Shown here: piece by piece, positions 1-9,447 of the stretch
Layout of the letters: every line of letters begins with the position of its first letter
Numbering within the stretch: the first letter of the stretch is position 1
Notes under the pieces: generated by a model
What the model was told of the DNA's origin: nothing
The model's input: only the letters and a program-made list of their open reading frames with translations
Databases searched by the model: none
Origin: Streptomyces xanthophaeus
Lineage (GTDB): Bacteria; Actinomycetota; Actinomycetes; Streptomycetales; Streptomycetaceae
Assembly (NCBI RefSeq): GCF_030440515.1
Contig: NZ_CP076543.1
Coordinates: 7,913,001 to 7,977,000, forward strand
Direction of reading: 5' to 3'
Length of the DNA: 64,000 bases
Made by a program: the position numbers and the translations under genes

Positions 1-285
1 CGCGGCGTCGAAGCGGGGCCGGAGGATGTCGTTGACCCCGGCGACGACGGTGGCCAGGTCGGGGCGCAAGGCCAGGGCGGGGCCCAGCTGCTCGGCCCGG
101 ACCTGCCCGGCGAGACGTCCCCGGACGGCCAGGTTGGCGTACTGGAGGCCCGGGTTGACGGCGGTGAGGTGTTCGGCGAACCGGTCGGCGAAGCCGCGCA
201 GGCCCACGGTGTCGTCCCCGTCGCCGAGGCCTTCGGTCTGACTGTCGCCCAGGGCGACGTAGCGCAGGTACTCACCGTTCGGCAC
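1..285 (-). CDS. SGNH/GDSL-type hydrolase, 3' end beyond the window
   Basis: Only the first 95 codons lie in the window; the gene runs off its left edge. A GTG start at 285 gives a protein opening with YVALGDSQTEGLGDG. This is block I of the SGNH/GDSL esterase family, with the nucleophilic Ser in GDSQ about 15 residues in. The later segment VVAGVNDILRP matches the block III Asn region (GxND). Family members are esterases or lipases acting on acyl groups of lipids or sugars; the substrate here cannot be told. No signal peptide is seen, so it is probably cytoplasmic. The start overlaps the 3' end of the PadR gene by 14 bp, so the two are probably co-transcribed and translationally coupled. The remaining catalytic Asp/His block is outside the window. 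Confidence 0.85.
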   Translation of the reverse strand, partial: MPNGEYLRYVALGDSQTEGLGDGDDTVGLRGFADRFAEHLTAVNPGLQYANLAVRGRLAGQVRAEQLGPALALRPDLATVVAGVNDILRPRFDAA

Positions 286-838
286 GGGTCTGCCTCTCCT
301 TCAGGATCGCCGCGCTCCGGCGGCACCAGTCGCGGTGTCCCTGCTCGAAGGCGAGGCCGCGCAGACCGGTCAGGTACCCGCCGATCCGCTCACCGTGGAG
401 CAGGAACTCCTCCTCGTCCAGATCGCCGCGCATCTTGCGCAGCACCCGGCCGAGCAGCTCGATCTTGGCGTCGGCGGCCACCGCGCGCGCTTCGAGCTGC
501 GCGATCACCGGTCCGATGCCGATCCGGTCGGCGGTCTGGACCTTGACGAGGAGGTCGTCACGGATGACGGAGGACTTCAGCGGGGCCGCGGCGAACTCCT
601 CCAGTTCGGTGCGGCCGGCCTCGGTGACCTGGAACAGGCGCTTGTTGGGCCGGGTCTCCTGGACCACCTCGCGGCCCTCGACCAGCCCTTCCTTCTCCAG
701 TTTGGCCAGCTCGGCGTACAGCTGCTGGGGCAGGGCGTGCCAGAAGTTCGCCACGCCGATGTCGAAGGACTTCGCCAATTCGTAGCCGCTGAACTCTCCG
801 TCCAGCAGTGCTGCCAGTACGGCATGTCGCAAAGCCAT
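272..838 (-). CDS. PadR-family transcriptional regulator
   Basis: A 188-residue protein with the PadR layout. The N-terminal winged helix (about residues 1-80) includes SGYELAKSF and the wing segment ETRPNKRLFQVTEAG. It is followed by a charged helical C-terminal half (about 95-180) of the kind that forms the PadR dimer. The ATG at 838 is chosen because GGAAGGGG lies just upstream and the family usually begins MALRHAVL. A start at 907 would extend the protein through a 38-bp palindrome and is unlikely. PadR proteins are usually ligand-released repressors that control their own operon and a divergent gene. The gene sits back to back with the SnoaL-like gene across that palindrome and overlaps the GDSL hydrolase gene downstream, suggesting one regulon. 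Confidence 0.9.
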   Translation of the reverse strand: MALRHAVLAALLDGEFSGYELAKSFDIGVANFWHALPQQLYAELAKLEKEGLVEGREVVQETRPNKRLFQVTEAGRTELEEFAAAPLKSSVIRDDLLVKVQTADRIGIGPVIAQLEARAVAADAKIELLGRVLRKMRGDLDEEEFLLHGERIGGYLTGLRGLAFEQGHRDWCRRSAAILKERQTRAER

Positions 839-876
839 CGCGGTCGCCCCTTCCCCTTCCTCGCCGACCCCTGCAT

Positions 877-914
877 CATACTCATGAAAGTGACTAGTCA
901 GATTCATGAGTATG
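877..914. promoter_or_regulatory. PadR operator, 38-bp palindrome
   Basis: CATACTCATGA (877-887) is repeated inverted as TCATGAGTATG (904-914). The centre, TGACTAGTCA (891-900), is itself a perfect palindrome. Over 38 bp only two base pairs fail to match. The element lies between the divergent PadR and SnoaL-like starts and ends just before the ribosome-binding site of the latter (GAGGAGGGG). Bound repressor would therefore block both genes. The binding protein is inferred to be the adjacent PadR. Confidence 0.75.
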
Positions 915-924
915 AGGAGGGGTC

Positions 925-1338
925 ATGGAGACTGCCGAACGCTTCCGCGCCGCCGTGGAGAAGCGGGATCTCACCGGGCTGGAGGACCTGTTCACCGAGG
1001 ACGTCCGGCTCTACAGCCCGGTGAAGTTCACGCCCTTCGAGGGCCGGCCCATGGTCCTCGGACTGTTCGGGGTCCTGATGCGCGTCTTCGAGGACTTCCG
1101 CTACGTCGGCGACTTCGAGGGCGCGGCCGAGACCAGCGCCGACGGCGCGGAGGCCCCGGCGGAGGTCCTGCTCTTCCGGGCCGCGGTGGACGGCAGGGAG
1201 ATCCACGGGATCGACCTGCTCCACTTCGACGAGGCCGGCCGGATCAAGGAGTTCACGGTGATGGTCCGCCCGCAGTCCGCCGTGCAGGCCCTGGGACAGG
1301 CGGTCCTCGCCGGCCTGGTCGCCGACGGCCTCGCGTAG
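925..1338 (+). CDS. SnoaL-like / NTF2-fold protein
   Basis: A 137-residue protein starting METAERFRAAVEKRD, preceded by an excellent ribosome-binding site (GAGGAGGGG). Its length and pattern fit the nuclear transport factor 2 / SnoaL-like cone fold: an N-terminal helix pair, then GLEDLFTEDVRLYSPV, then strands ending in HFDEAGRIKEFTVMVRP. Members are polyketide cyclases, ketosteroid-isomerase relatives or non-catalytic ligand-binding proteins; the sequence does not say which. It is transcribed divergently from the PadR gene, and the shared palindrome suggests PadR controls it, perhaps with the protein handling the inducer. A hairpin at 1411-1444 follows. Confidence 0.8.
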   Translation: METAERFRAAVEKRDLTGLEDLFTEDVRLYSPVKFTPFEGRPMVLGLFGVLMRVFEDFRYVGDFEGAAETSADGAEAPAEVLLFRAAVDGREIHGIDLLHFDEAGRIKEFTVMVRPQSAVQALGQAVLAGLVADGLA

Positions 1339-1410
1339 GCGGTCGGGACGGCGGTCGCGCAGGCGGTCGGGCGGCGCTGCTTCCGGCGCCGCCCGCGTGG
1401 ACGCCGGTGC

Positions 1411-1444
1411 GGGAGTGCGGACGGCCGTCGTCGCCCGCACTCCC
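1411..1444. terminator. Bidirectional hairpin terminator
   Basis: GGGAGTGCGG (1411-1420) pairs with CCGCACTCCC (1435-1444), a 10-bp perfect stem with a 14-nt loop. It lies between the convergent SnoaL-like and methyltransferase genes. There is no U-tract, as is common in Streptomyces. Confidence 0.6.
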
Positions 1445-1483
1445 TCGCCGTCACACCAGGACGGTTCTGCGACGGCAGACGAC

Positions 1484-2218
1484 CTAGGGGACCGGGCGCA
1501 GGACCAGGGTGACGAAGCCGAAGCTGTCCCGGTAGCCCCGCAGCCATTCCGCACGCCGTGCGTGGGCGGTCCGCAGCACCTCGGCGGCGTCCGGATCGGC
1601 AGGGTGGTCGAGCGCCCACGAGGCCAGCGAGCCCAGGCAGGACCACTCGTAGTCGTCCAGCTCCGCGCGCGTGCTGACATGCGCGTGCACCGGAGCCCAC
1701 CCGTCGGCGGCGACGAGGTCCACGGTGGTCGCCAGGTCGTGGAGCTCGCCGAAGATCTCGACGGCCTCCGGGGAGGGCGGGCGGTCCCAGAAGCTCTCAC
1801 CGAGCAGCACGCGCCCGCCGGGAGCCAGGTGCTCCCGGGCCGCCGCGAGGGTCGGCAGCAGGCCGCCGAAGGCGTGGGTGGCCCCGACGCTGAGCACCAG
1901 GTCGAAGGGACGGCCGGCGACGAAGTCCGCGGCCTTCTGCTGGTGCACGACGAGACGTTCCCCGAGGCCGAGCAGATCCGCCGACCGGCGGGCCTGCGCC
2001 ACGGACTCCTCGGAGGTGTCCACGCCCTCGGCGTGCAGACGGGGGTGCGTGGCCAGGGCGCGCAGAAGCCATTCCGCGGTACCGCACCCCAGGTCGAGCA
2101 CCCGCTCGCCGTCGCGCGGTGCGCCGTGTTCGAGCAGCCGGTGTACCGACGCGTCGTCGAGCGGGGCCTTTATGGGGTGGTCGGCGTGGGCGATCCTGGA
2201 GATCTGTTCATGATTCAC
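1484..2218 (-). CDS. Class I SAM-dependent methyltransferase
   Basis: A 244-residue protein with a GTG start at 2218. Residues 40-50 (VLDLGCGTAEW) are the glycine-rich SAM-binding motif I. An acidic residue closes the second strand (AEGVDTSEES), and the post-motif FDLVLSVGATHAFGG and HLAPGGRVLLGE complete a Rossmann methyltransferase core. The C-terminal third (about 175-244) probably forms the substrate cap. The acceptor is unknown. The gene stands alone, convergent with the SnoaL-like gene, and downstream of the large gene at 2283-7066 on the same strand with a 64-bp gap, so co-transcription with that gene is possible. Confidence 0.85.
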   Translation of the reverse strand: MNHEQISRIAHADHPIKAPLDDASVHRLLEHGAPRDGERVLDLGCGTAEWLLRALATHPRLHAEGVDTSEESVAQARRSADLLGLGERLVVHQQKAADFVAGRPFDLVLSVGATHAFGGLLPTLAAAREHLAPGGRVLLGESFWDRPPSPEAVEIFGELHDLATTVDLVAADGWAPVHAHVSTRAELDDYEWSCLGSLASWALDHPADPDAAEVLRTAHARRAEWLRGYRDSFGFVTLVLRPVP

Positions 2219-2282
2219 CGGGGCAGCTTGTCAACGCCGGAGCCCGCACGCACGCGATTTGCGTCCGGGTGTCGAACATCCT

Positions 2283-5200
2283 TCAGCGACCGGCGGACCT
2301 CCGCTCCCAGGCCTGCGCGAACATCTCGTGCAGGGGCGCCGTCGGCAGCACCCGGCCGAAGGGGGCGCGGACCGAGTTGCTCCACAGCGGGCGTACCTGG
2401 TGGGTCTCCAGCTTCACCGTCTCCAGCGGCAGGTTCGGGGCCTTCAGCTCGGTCCATTCCCCGGGCAGGAACACGGTCCGGCCCGCCCGCGCCCGCTTGG
2501 CCTCCATGACCGCGCCGGTGGCGAGGAGTTCCGCCTGGACCTCCTTGTGCCGCTTGGCGGTCCAGCCGTTCCACCGCCGTACGTTCCGGTCCGTGGGGGA
2601 GGCCAGCGCCGCCACCTGGAGGTACAGCGCCGCCGCGTCCGCGCCGACGCCGAGCTCACCCGCCACCCGCGTGACCAGCTCCGGGCAGGACTGCCGCGGA
2701 TCCGCCTCGTACGCACCGGCCGGCACCGGCCCGGAGCGGGCCCGCAGCATCATCCGCTCCAGCCCGCCACCGGCCACCAGCGGCGCCACCCGGTCCAACT
2801 CCTCCGGGAGGTCGGTGACCTCCCGGACCCGCCGCCACACCCCGGGGTCGGCGACCGCCGCGGGCCGCAGGAACGAGGCGCCGCCGGGCGCGCACACCAC
2901 CAGAGGGCCGGAGTCGTACGCGGTCACCGGGACCGCGCCCTCCTCCTCCTTTTCCTTGCGGTCGTCCGTCGCCACCGGCAGCAGCCCGGGCCCGAACCGC
3001 TCCGCGATCCGCGCCGAGGTGTCCTGGACCCGGCCGCCGGGCAGCGCCAGCAGCAGCTCCGGACGGGCCAGTTCGGCCCGCAGCCGCTCGTACACGTCCA
3101 TGGCGCCGGCCACCGCCGGATCCCCGACGGGCCGGTCCGTCCAGGCCCACACCAGCGCGCTCGCCATGCCGTGGAGGTCGAGGCCCACCGGGGTGCGGTA
3201 CGGCAGTCCGGGGCCGGCCGGGGGTACGGCCCGGACCTCCACCCCGATGCCGTACCGGGTCGCCGCGAGCTCCCAGCCGACCGCCTCCACGGCCGCGTTC
3301 ACGGTCGTGTCCGTGGCGGCCTCCCAGCCGCCCGCCAGCCGCCGGGCCCACACCTCGCCGAGCCCCAGGTCCGTCTCCAGGGCGTCCGCCGCCTCGTCGT
3401 GCACGGCGGGCAGCACCCCGAGCAGCTCCCGCCACACGCCGGCCATCCGCTCCACGGCCGCGTCCACCCCGCCCGGCCGCCACAGCTCGGCCGGGTCCTC
3501 GGGCAGGCCCGCGGCCAGGACGGCCCGCTGTCCGGCGCCGCCGAGCCGCGCGCGCAGGTCCTCGTACGCCCCGGCCGTCATCACGGTCGCCCGGTACGGG
3601 GCCTTGCACACCAGGGCGCGGTCCTCGTCCCGGTGGGCCCGGCCGACCAGACCGGCCACCACGAGCCGGGCCACGGCCCGCCGGACACCGGTCAGTTCCG
3701 CGAAGCGTGCGGCCGCCGACTCGGGCAGTGGGACCGGCCCGTGCGCCTCGACCGCCGCCACCAGGGCCCGGAGCCGGGCGGCGTCGTCCCGCCGCACCCG
3801 GACCGGGCGGGCCTGCGCGAGCGCCGCTGGTACCGGGTCGCCGTCAGGGTCCCCGGCGGCGGGCGCCACGAACCAGCACGCCGCACCGCCGGCCCGCAGC
3901 GCGGCGGACACCACGGCGGTCCCGCCCGCCCGCAGCCCGTCCAGCGCCGCGGAGCCGGATGCCCGGCCCACCCACCACCGGCTGCCCGCACGGGCGAACG
4001 GCTGGTCGGCCCAGGTGTCGAGCAGCGCGAGCAGGGCGGCCCGGTCCGCATCCGGCGTCGGTGCCACCGCCGCCCGCCACGCCACGGCGTCGATCGAGCC
4101 CAGCAACGGCGACCAGTCGTGCGGCGGCGCGGGCGGCGAGAGCCGCCGCACCTCCTCCCCGATCGTCCCGGCCAGGCAGGCGCCGTCGGCGGCCAGCGCG
4201 TTCAGCGTCGCCGGCAGGGCCACCCCCCGGGTCCGCCGATGCGCGTCGTCCTCCCCGCCCGAGACCAGCCCGAACAGCGCGGGCAGCAGCTCGGTGTCCC
4301 GCGCGGACCGGCGCAGCACGGCCGGCGGGGCCTCGGAGAGCAGCGACACGCGCCGGTGCAGGGCCCGCCGTCGCTCCTCCACCCGGGCCGCCCGCCCGGC
4401 CACCCTCACGACCGCCTCGGTCAGCACCGGGTCGGTGACCTCCGGCAACTCCCGGGCCACGGCGGCGCGCAGCGCCTCCTCGCCGGTGAGGGCGGCCGCC
4501 AGCAGCGTCTGCGCCGTGCCCCCGTCCACACTCCGCAGCGCCCGGGACCCGGCCGCGTCCCGCGTGCGCAGCAGGTACCAGAAGGCGGGCGGCAGGGCCA
4601 CGCCCGCCGACACGGTGACCTGCCGGGCCGGCCGCACCCGCGGGTGCTTGGGCGAGCGGTGCCCGTCCAGCTCCCACAGCAGGACCCCGTCGGCGGTGTA
4701 CGCGCGCACGCCCGTACGGGTCTGCGCCTCGGCCAGGACCACGTCCTCCACCGCGCCCTCCGGCGCGGCCCACAGCCCCCACGGCTCCTGCCCCGGCCGG
4801 TCGATGTCGAAGCGCGCCGTCCGTCCGTCCACGCTCTCCACCAGGTAGTGGTCGGGCGCGTGGTCGCGGTGCCGGGTACGGAACAGCACCCGGGTCCCGA
4901 CCAGCCCGTCCCGGCTGCCCAGCGGGGAGCCGGACAGCCCGGCGGGCAGCGGCGCCAGCTGCAGCGCCTCCGAGTCCAGGCTCATCCCCACCTCGGACGG
5001 CTCCGCGGCGGGATCGGCGCTCGGCGCGCGGCCGGGGAAGTCCGGCAGCGGCACGGGCCCCCGCCGCTCTCCGGTGGCCGGATCCACCACCTCCCACGGC
5101 TGCTTCCCGTAGATCCTGTTGGTCCAGATCCGCGAGCCGTCGCCGAGCAGCAGTTCCTCGCTGTCGATGCCCTCGGTGCCGCCCGGCCGCAGCACGCGCA

Positions 5201-7066
5201 GGCCGCTGTGGCGCCCGCCCCCGTCGGCGGACTCGAACTGGAAGCCGTACGCCCCGTCCAGGCTGCCGCCGAACGGCACGAGCCCGCCCGACTCCGCGGG
5301 CTCGAACGGCTCCCCGGGCCGGTCGGCCCAGACGGCGGTGTCGCAGGAGTAGGGGTTCGGCTTGAGGGTCCAGCTCACCAGGAAGGAGCCGCCCACGTAG
5401 TGCACGGCGAACAGGGTCGCGTCCTCGGGAACCGTGAACCGGCAGGAGCCCCGCTCCCCGTCCCGGGCGCGACCGCGCGGTCGCGCCCGAAGACCGTCAG
5501 TACCGGCCAGGTGCAGGTCACCCCGGCCACGCCCGGCAGGGCTCCGTCGGCCGCTCCCTCCGGCGCGTCGGCCCCGGCGGACTCCGCGAATCCCGCGTAC
5601 ACCGATTCGAGGGCCGGCCAGGCCAGTTCCTCCGGGAGGCCGACGGCCAGCGAGCGCCGCAGCGTGCCCGCCGCGACCGCCCCGGCGAGGGCGTCGACGA
5701 TCCCGCCGAGGGCCGTCACCGTCGGCCGGTCCAGCAGGGTCTCCAGCTCGGCCAGGGCCTCCTCGGCCCCCGCCATGCCGCCGCCCCCGACCGTGCCGAC
5801 GAGCTTGCCGACCCGGCCGGCCACCTCGTGGGCGATGCCCTCGTTGCCCGGCAGCAGCGTCACCGCGGACCCGGTGCGGCGCCCGCGCACGGCCCACTGG
5901 TCGGGGAGCAGACCGGCATGGACCGTCCCCTCCAGCCGGGGGCCGAACACCGGGTCCGCGGCCAGCGCGACGAGGTCCCGCCGGGACCGCTCGCCCCAGA
6001 ACCGCATCCGGACCTCCGGGCCGGGGTCGACCACCGCGGCCCCGGCCGCCAGACAGGCGTCCAGCACGTCTGCGTCGAAGCCCTGGTAGTGGTACCGGGT
6101 GGTGTGCACCGCGACCGGGGTGCCCGCAGCCCGCAGCCGCGGCCCCAACCGGCCGACCAGGTCGAGGAATTCCGCCGGCAGCGGCTGCCGGGAGACCCCG
6201 CCGCCGGACTGCAGCGCGTACTGGTACATGCGGACGAACTGTCCGACCCAGTGCGGCAGCCCGCCCTCCGGCACCACCCGCCCGGCCGCCATCGCCTCCG
6301 TCGCGCCACAGCCGATCAGCATCCGCAGCCAGGCCCCGCCGTCGGTCACCCCGGCCGGAAAGGCCTCGACCAGTCCGGCCATGACGGCGTCCGTCGGCGG
6401 ATGGGCCGTCAGGACCTGTTCCGCGGCGGCCAACAGCGCTTCGGGCACCGATTTCCCGCGGGTGACCGACAGGATCGCGCCCACCATCCGCGCGGCCTCG
6501 CCGTCCCCGTGCCCCGCCGCCCTGGCCGACGCCCGTACCCGGCGCACCAGATCCGCCGGCAGGTCCGCCCGCGAGCCCGCCCACGCGGTCAGGAACGCCT
6601 CCAGCGCGGTGTGCGCCGCCGCCGGATCGAGCGTCTCGGCGAGGAAGCGCTGATGGGCCCCGAACTCCTTGGCCGGCATGGCTCCGCCCGCCGCGAACAG
6701 CAGGGCGTTGGCCCGGCGGTAGCCGGGATCCACCGGCAGCCCGTGCTCGGCCTCGGCCGCCCGCGCCGCCGCGTAGGCCCGCCCGCCCGCGCGGCTCCCG
6801 TACCCGATCAGGCGATGGCCCACCGTGTCCCAGAACCACGGCAGGTGGGCCGGCGGCAGCCGCCGCGCCCGCGCCGTCATCGTGTCGACGAGCCGGCCGG
6901 GCTTCTCCCGGGACCGGCCGAGCTCGGTGTACATGTCCTCGATCAGGTCGCGCGCGACTCCGGCCGCCCCCGGGTCGTGGGCGTCGACCCAGTCGGCGTA
7001 CGTGGTCGAGGCGTGCGGACGGGAGGAGGGCACCAGAGCATCGAGCGAGACGATCATGCTTCGCAT
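2283..7066 (-). pseudogene. Giant hypothetical protein (about 1,594 aa) with a one-base frameshift
   Basis: Two adjoining frames together give a protein of about 1,594 residues. The N-terminal third runs from ATG 7066 (or ATG 7057) to about 5466 and ends VLTVFGRDRAVA. The rest resumes in another frame at RDGERGSCRFTVPED and continues to 2283. Adding one base at about 5464-5470 would restore a single frame. The change sits beside a perfect 24-bp palindrome (5465-5488), so a sequencing or assembly error is as likely as a true mutation. The protein is rich in Ala, Arg and Leu helices. It has no clear signal peptide and no catalytic motif that I recognise. The C-terminal part has a basic region (KRHKEVQAELL) ending EMFAQAWERRSAGR. 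Proteins of this size are, from memory, called 'DNA-binding protein' in actinomycetes; I cannot confirm that function. It is divergent from nadE. Confidence 0.7.
5465..5488. repeat. Perfect 24-bp palindrome inside a coding region
   Basis: GGGCGCGACCGC (5465-5476) is followed immediately by its reverse complement (5477-5488), with no loop. It is entirely G/C except two A/T pairs and falls where the reading frame of the giant gene breaks. Such sequences cause polymerase stops and compressions, so it is the probable cause of the missing base. Confidence 0.8.
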
Positions 7067-7203
7067 CGTCGCACGGGCCACCGACACCACCGGGCCACGG
7101 CCTCCCCGCCTTCCTCTAGAGTGCTTCCGTCCCGTACACGTGACTGTGACCCCGGCCGGGCGGCGCGTGCCGACCCGCGCACGGGCCCGAGCGAGGAGCA
7201 ACC

Positions 7204-8034
7204 GTGACCGACCTGGCGTCCATATCCCTGCAGCAGGAGATCGCCCGCGATCTCCAGGTGAGCGCGTCCTTCGACGTACGGCAGGAGATCGAGCGCCGAG
7301 TGGCCTTCCTCGCCGAGCGGCTGACCTCCACGGGCCTGCGCGCACTGGTCCTGGGCATCAGCGGCGGCGTGGACTCCACGACCGCGGGCCGGCTGTGCCA
7401 GCTCGCCGTCGAACGCGTGCGCGCCGCCGGGCACGAGGCGACGTTCTTCGCGATGCGGCTGCCCTACGGAACCCAGGCCGACGAGAAGGACGCGCAGCTG
7501 GCGCTGGACTTCATCCGGGCCGACCGGGTCCTGACCGTGGACGTGAAGCCCGCGAGCGACGCCGCCCTGGAAGCGGCGCTGGCCGGCGGCACGGTCTTCC
7601 GCGACGCGCGCCACCAGGACTTCGTGCACGGCAACGTCAAGGCCCGGCAGCGCATGATCGCCCAGTACACGGTGGCGGGCGCGCACGACGGCCTCGTCGT
7701 CGGCACCGACCACGCCGCCGAGGCGGTCTCCGGCTTCTTCACCAAGTTCGGCGACGGCGCAGCCGACGTCGTCCCGCTCACCGGCCTCACCAAGCGCCGG
7801 GTACGCGCCCTCGCGGAGAAGCTGGGCGCGCCCGCCGAGCTGGTCCACAAGACCCCGACCGCGGACCTGGAGACGCTCGACCCGGGCAAGCCCGACGAGG
7901 ACGCGCTCGGCGTCACCTACGACGACATCGACGACCTCCTGGAGGGCAAGCCCGTCGAGGGGCCCGCCTTCGCGGCCATAGTCGCCCGCTACCGCCTCAC
8001 CGAGCACAAGCGACAGCTGCCGATCGCTCCCTGA
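7204..8034 (+). CDS. nadE: Ammonia-dependent NAD+ synthetase
   Basis: NadE adenylates nicotinate adenine dinucleotide with ATP and amidates it with ammonia to give NAD+, the last step of NAD synthesis, in the cytoplasm. The 276-residue length matches the NH3-dependent form; there is no glutaminase domain. Residues 52-58 hold the ATP pyrophosphatase P-loop (SGGVDS). GTDHAAEAVSGFFTKFGDG and the Lys-containing segment HKTPTADLE are typical of the family. The GTG start at 7204 has GAGGAG 8-13 bases upstream. The gene is divergent from the giant gene and ends at a strong hairpin (8050-8083), so it is probably a single-gene transcript. Confidence 0.97.
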   Translation: MTDLASISLQQEIARDLQVSASFDVRQEIERRVAFLAERLTSTGLRALVLGISGGVDSTTAGRLCQLAVERVRAAGHEATFFAMRLPYGTQADEKDAQLALDFIRADRVLTVDVKPASDAALEAALAGGTVFRDARHQDFVHGNVKARQRMIAQYTVAGAHDGLVVGTDHAAEAVSGFFTKFGDGAADVVPLTGLTKRRVRALAEKLGAPAELVHKTPTADLETLDPGKPDEDALGVTYDDIDDLLEGKPVEGPAFAAIVARYRLTEHKRQLPIAP

Positions 8035-8049
8035 GCAGCCCCGCGCCGG

Positions 8050-8083
8050 CCCCGGCATTGAGCCGAACGGCTCAATGCCGGGG
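8050..8083 (+). terminator. nadE terminator hairpin
   Basis: CCCCGGCATTGAGCC (8050-8064), loop GAAC, then the perfect reverse complement (8069-8083): a 15-bp stem starting 16 bp after the nadE stop codon. No U-tract follows. Confidence 0.85.
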
Positions 8084-8143
8084 CGACGACGGGCCCGCCC
8101 CGCACGGTCGCACCTATCGTGGAAGTGACCTCATGACCGGGCG

Positions 8144-9388
8144 GTGGCGCGCGAACAGGTGGATGTGGACGGATCAGGGATCGACTATCACGCGGTCTTC
8201 CACGCCCTTCCGGGCGCGGTCGCCCTGCTGACCCCTGACCTGGTGTACCTGGACGTCAACGAGTCGTTCCTGGAGACGTCCGGCCGCACCCGCGAGCAGA
8301 TCATCGACCGCTACCTCTTCGACGTCTTCCCCGACAACCCCAACGATCCGGCGGCGAACGGCATGCGCAACCTGCGCGCCTCCCTGGAACGGGTCGCGGC
8401 CACCGGGGAGCCCGACAGCATGGCTGTCCAGCGCTACGACGTCGAGTACCCCGACCGGTCCGGGGTCTGGCACGAGCGTTACTGGAGCCCCGTCAACGTG
8501 CCCGTCCTCGCCCCCGACGGCACCGTCGCGCTGCTCCTGCACCGCGTGGAAGAGGTCACCGAGCTCATCCGGGCCGGCGCGCACGGCGACGGCGACCACG
8601 CGCAGGTGCTGGAGGCCGAGATCTACACCCGGGGCCGGGAGCTCCAGGAGGTCAACGAGCGCCTGCGCCGGGCCCACGCCCACGAGCGCGAGGTCGCCCT
8701 CCACCTCCAGGAGACCCTGCTGCCCGCGCCGCGCCCGCTCGGCCACCACCGGGCCGCCGTCCGCTACCGGCCCGCCACCGTGGCCCTCAACGTGTGCGGC
8801 GACTGGTACGACCTCGTCGACCGGCCCGGCCGCACCGCCGTGGCCGTCGGTGACGTCGTCGGCCACGGACTCGGGGCGGCCGGCGTCATGGGCCAGTTGC
8901 GCAGCGCCCTGTCGGCCGCCTCCCACGTCGCCGAGGGCCCGGCCCAGGCCCTGGAGGTCCTCGGCCTGTACGCCCGCTCCATCGACGGCGCCGAGTCCAC
9001 CACCGCCGTGTCCGTCTTCATCGACTGGGACAGCCGAACCCTCACCTACAGCAGCGCCGGTCACCCCCCGCCGCTGCTCTGCCACCCCGACGGCACGGTC
9101 ACCTTCCTCGACCGGGCCACCGACCCCCCGCTCGGCGCCCGGCCCGAACACGCCCCCCGCCCCGAGGACCGGCTCACCTTCGCCGAAGGCTCCACCCTCG
9201 TCCTCTACACCGACGGGCTCATCGAACGCCGCCGCGAGGACATCGACGTCGGCCTCGGCAGGCTCGCCGACGCCCTCGCCCGACACCGCACCGCCGACCC
9301 CGAGGCCCTCGCCGACGTCCTGCTGGCCGAGCTCATCCCCGCGGGCGGCATCACCGACGACACCGCGCTGGTCATCCTCCGCCTGTGA
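8144..9388 (+). CDS. PAS domain - PP2C (SpoIIE-type) serine phosphatase
   Basis: This 414-residue cytoplasmic protein has a PAS-like sensor (about residues 15-130: FHALPGAVALLTPDLVYLD through VPVLAPDGTVALLLHRVEEVTE). A charged linker (about 145-190) follows, then a SpoIIE/RsbU-type PP2C domain (about 200-414). Metal-binding motifs are present: CGDWYDL, VAVGDVVGHGLGAA, SAGHPPPLL, TLVLYTDGLIERR and GITDDTALVILRL. Such enzymes dephosphorylate anti-anti-sigma factors to release alternative sigma factors. No kinase or anti-sigma gene is adjacent, so its partners are elsewhere. GTG 8144 is chosen because no upstream in-frame start exists after the terminator, and GGAAG lies nearby. Confidence 0.92.
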   Translation: MAREQVDVDGSGIDYHAVFHALPGAVALLTPDLVYLDVNESFLETSGRTREQIIDRYLFDVFPDNPNDPAANGMRNLRASLERVAATGEPDSMAVQRYDVEYPDRSGVWHERYWSPVNVPVLAPDGTVALLLHRVEEVTELIRAGAHGDGDHAQVLEAEIYTRGRELQEVNERLRRAHAHEREVALHLQETLLPAPRPLGHHRAAVRYRPATVALNVCGDWYDLVDRPGRTAVAVGDVVGHGLGAAGVMGQLRSALSAASHVAEGPAQALEVLGLYARSIDGAESTTAVSVFIDWDSRTLTYSSAGHPPPLLCHPDGTVTFLDRATDPPLGARPEHAPRPEDRLTFAEGSTLVLYTDGLIERRREDIDVGLGRLADALARHRTADPEALADVLLAELIPAGGITDDTALVILRL

Positions 9389-9447
9389 CGGCCGCCCGCC
9401 GGAAGAATCCGGAGGCGCCCACGGGCCCGGCTACATAGGCTCGGCCC

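Noticed and set aside
839..907. Longer PadR start at 907
   Set aside because: It would place the start within the 38-bp operator and add residues unlike the family; ATG 838 has a good ribosome-binding site.
2119..6089. Very long open frames on the plus strand opposite the giant gene (up to about 1,276 codons)
   Set aside because: They are the G/C third-position shadow of the minus-strand gene, with Arg/Pro/Gly-rich, low-complexity products and no ribosome-binding sites.
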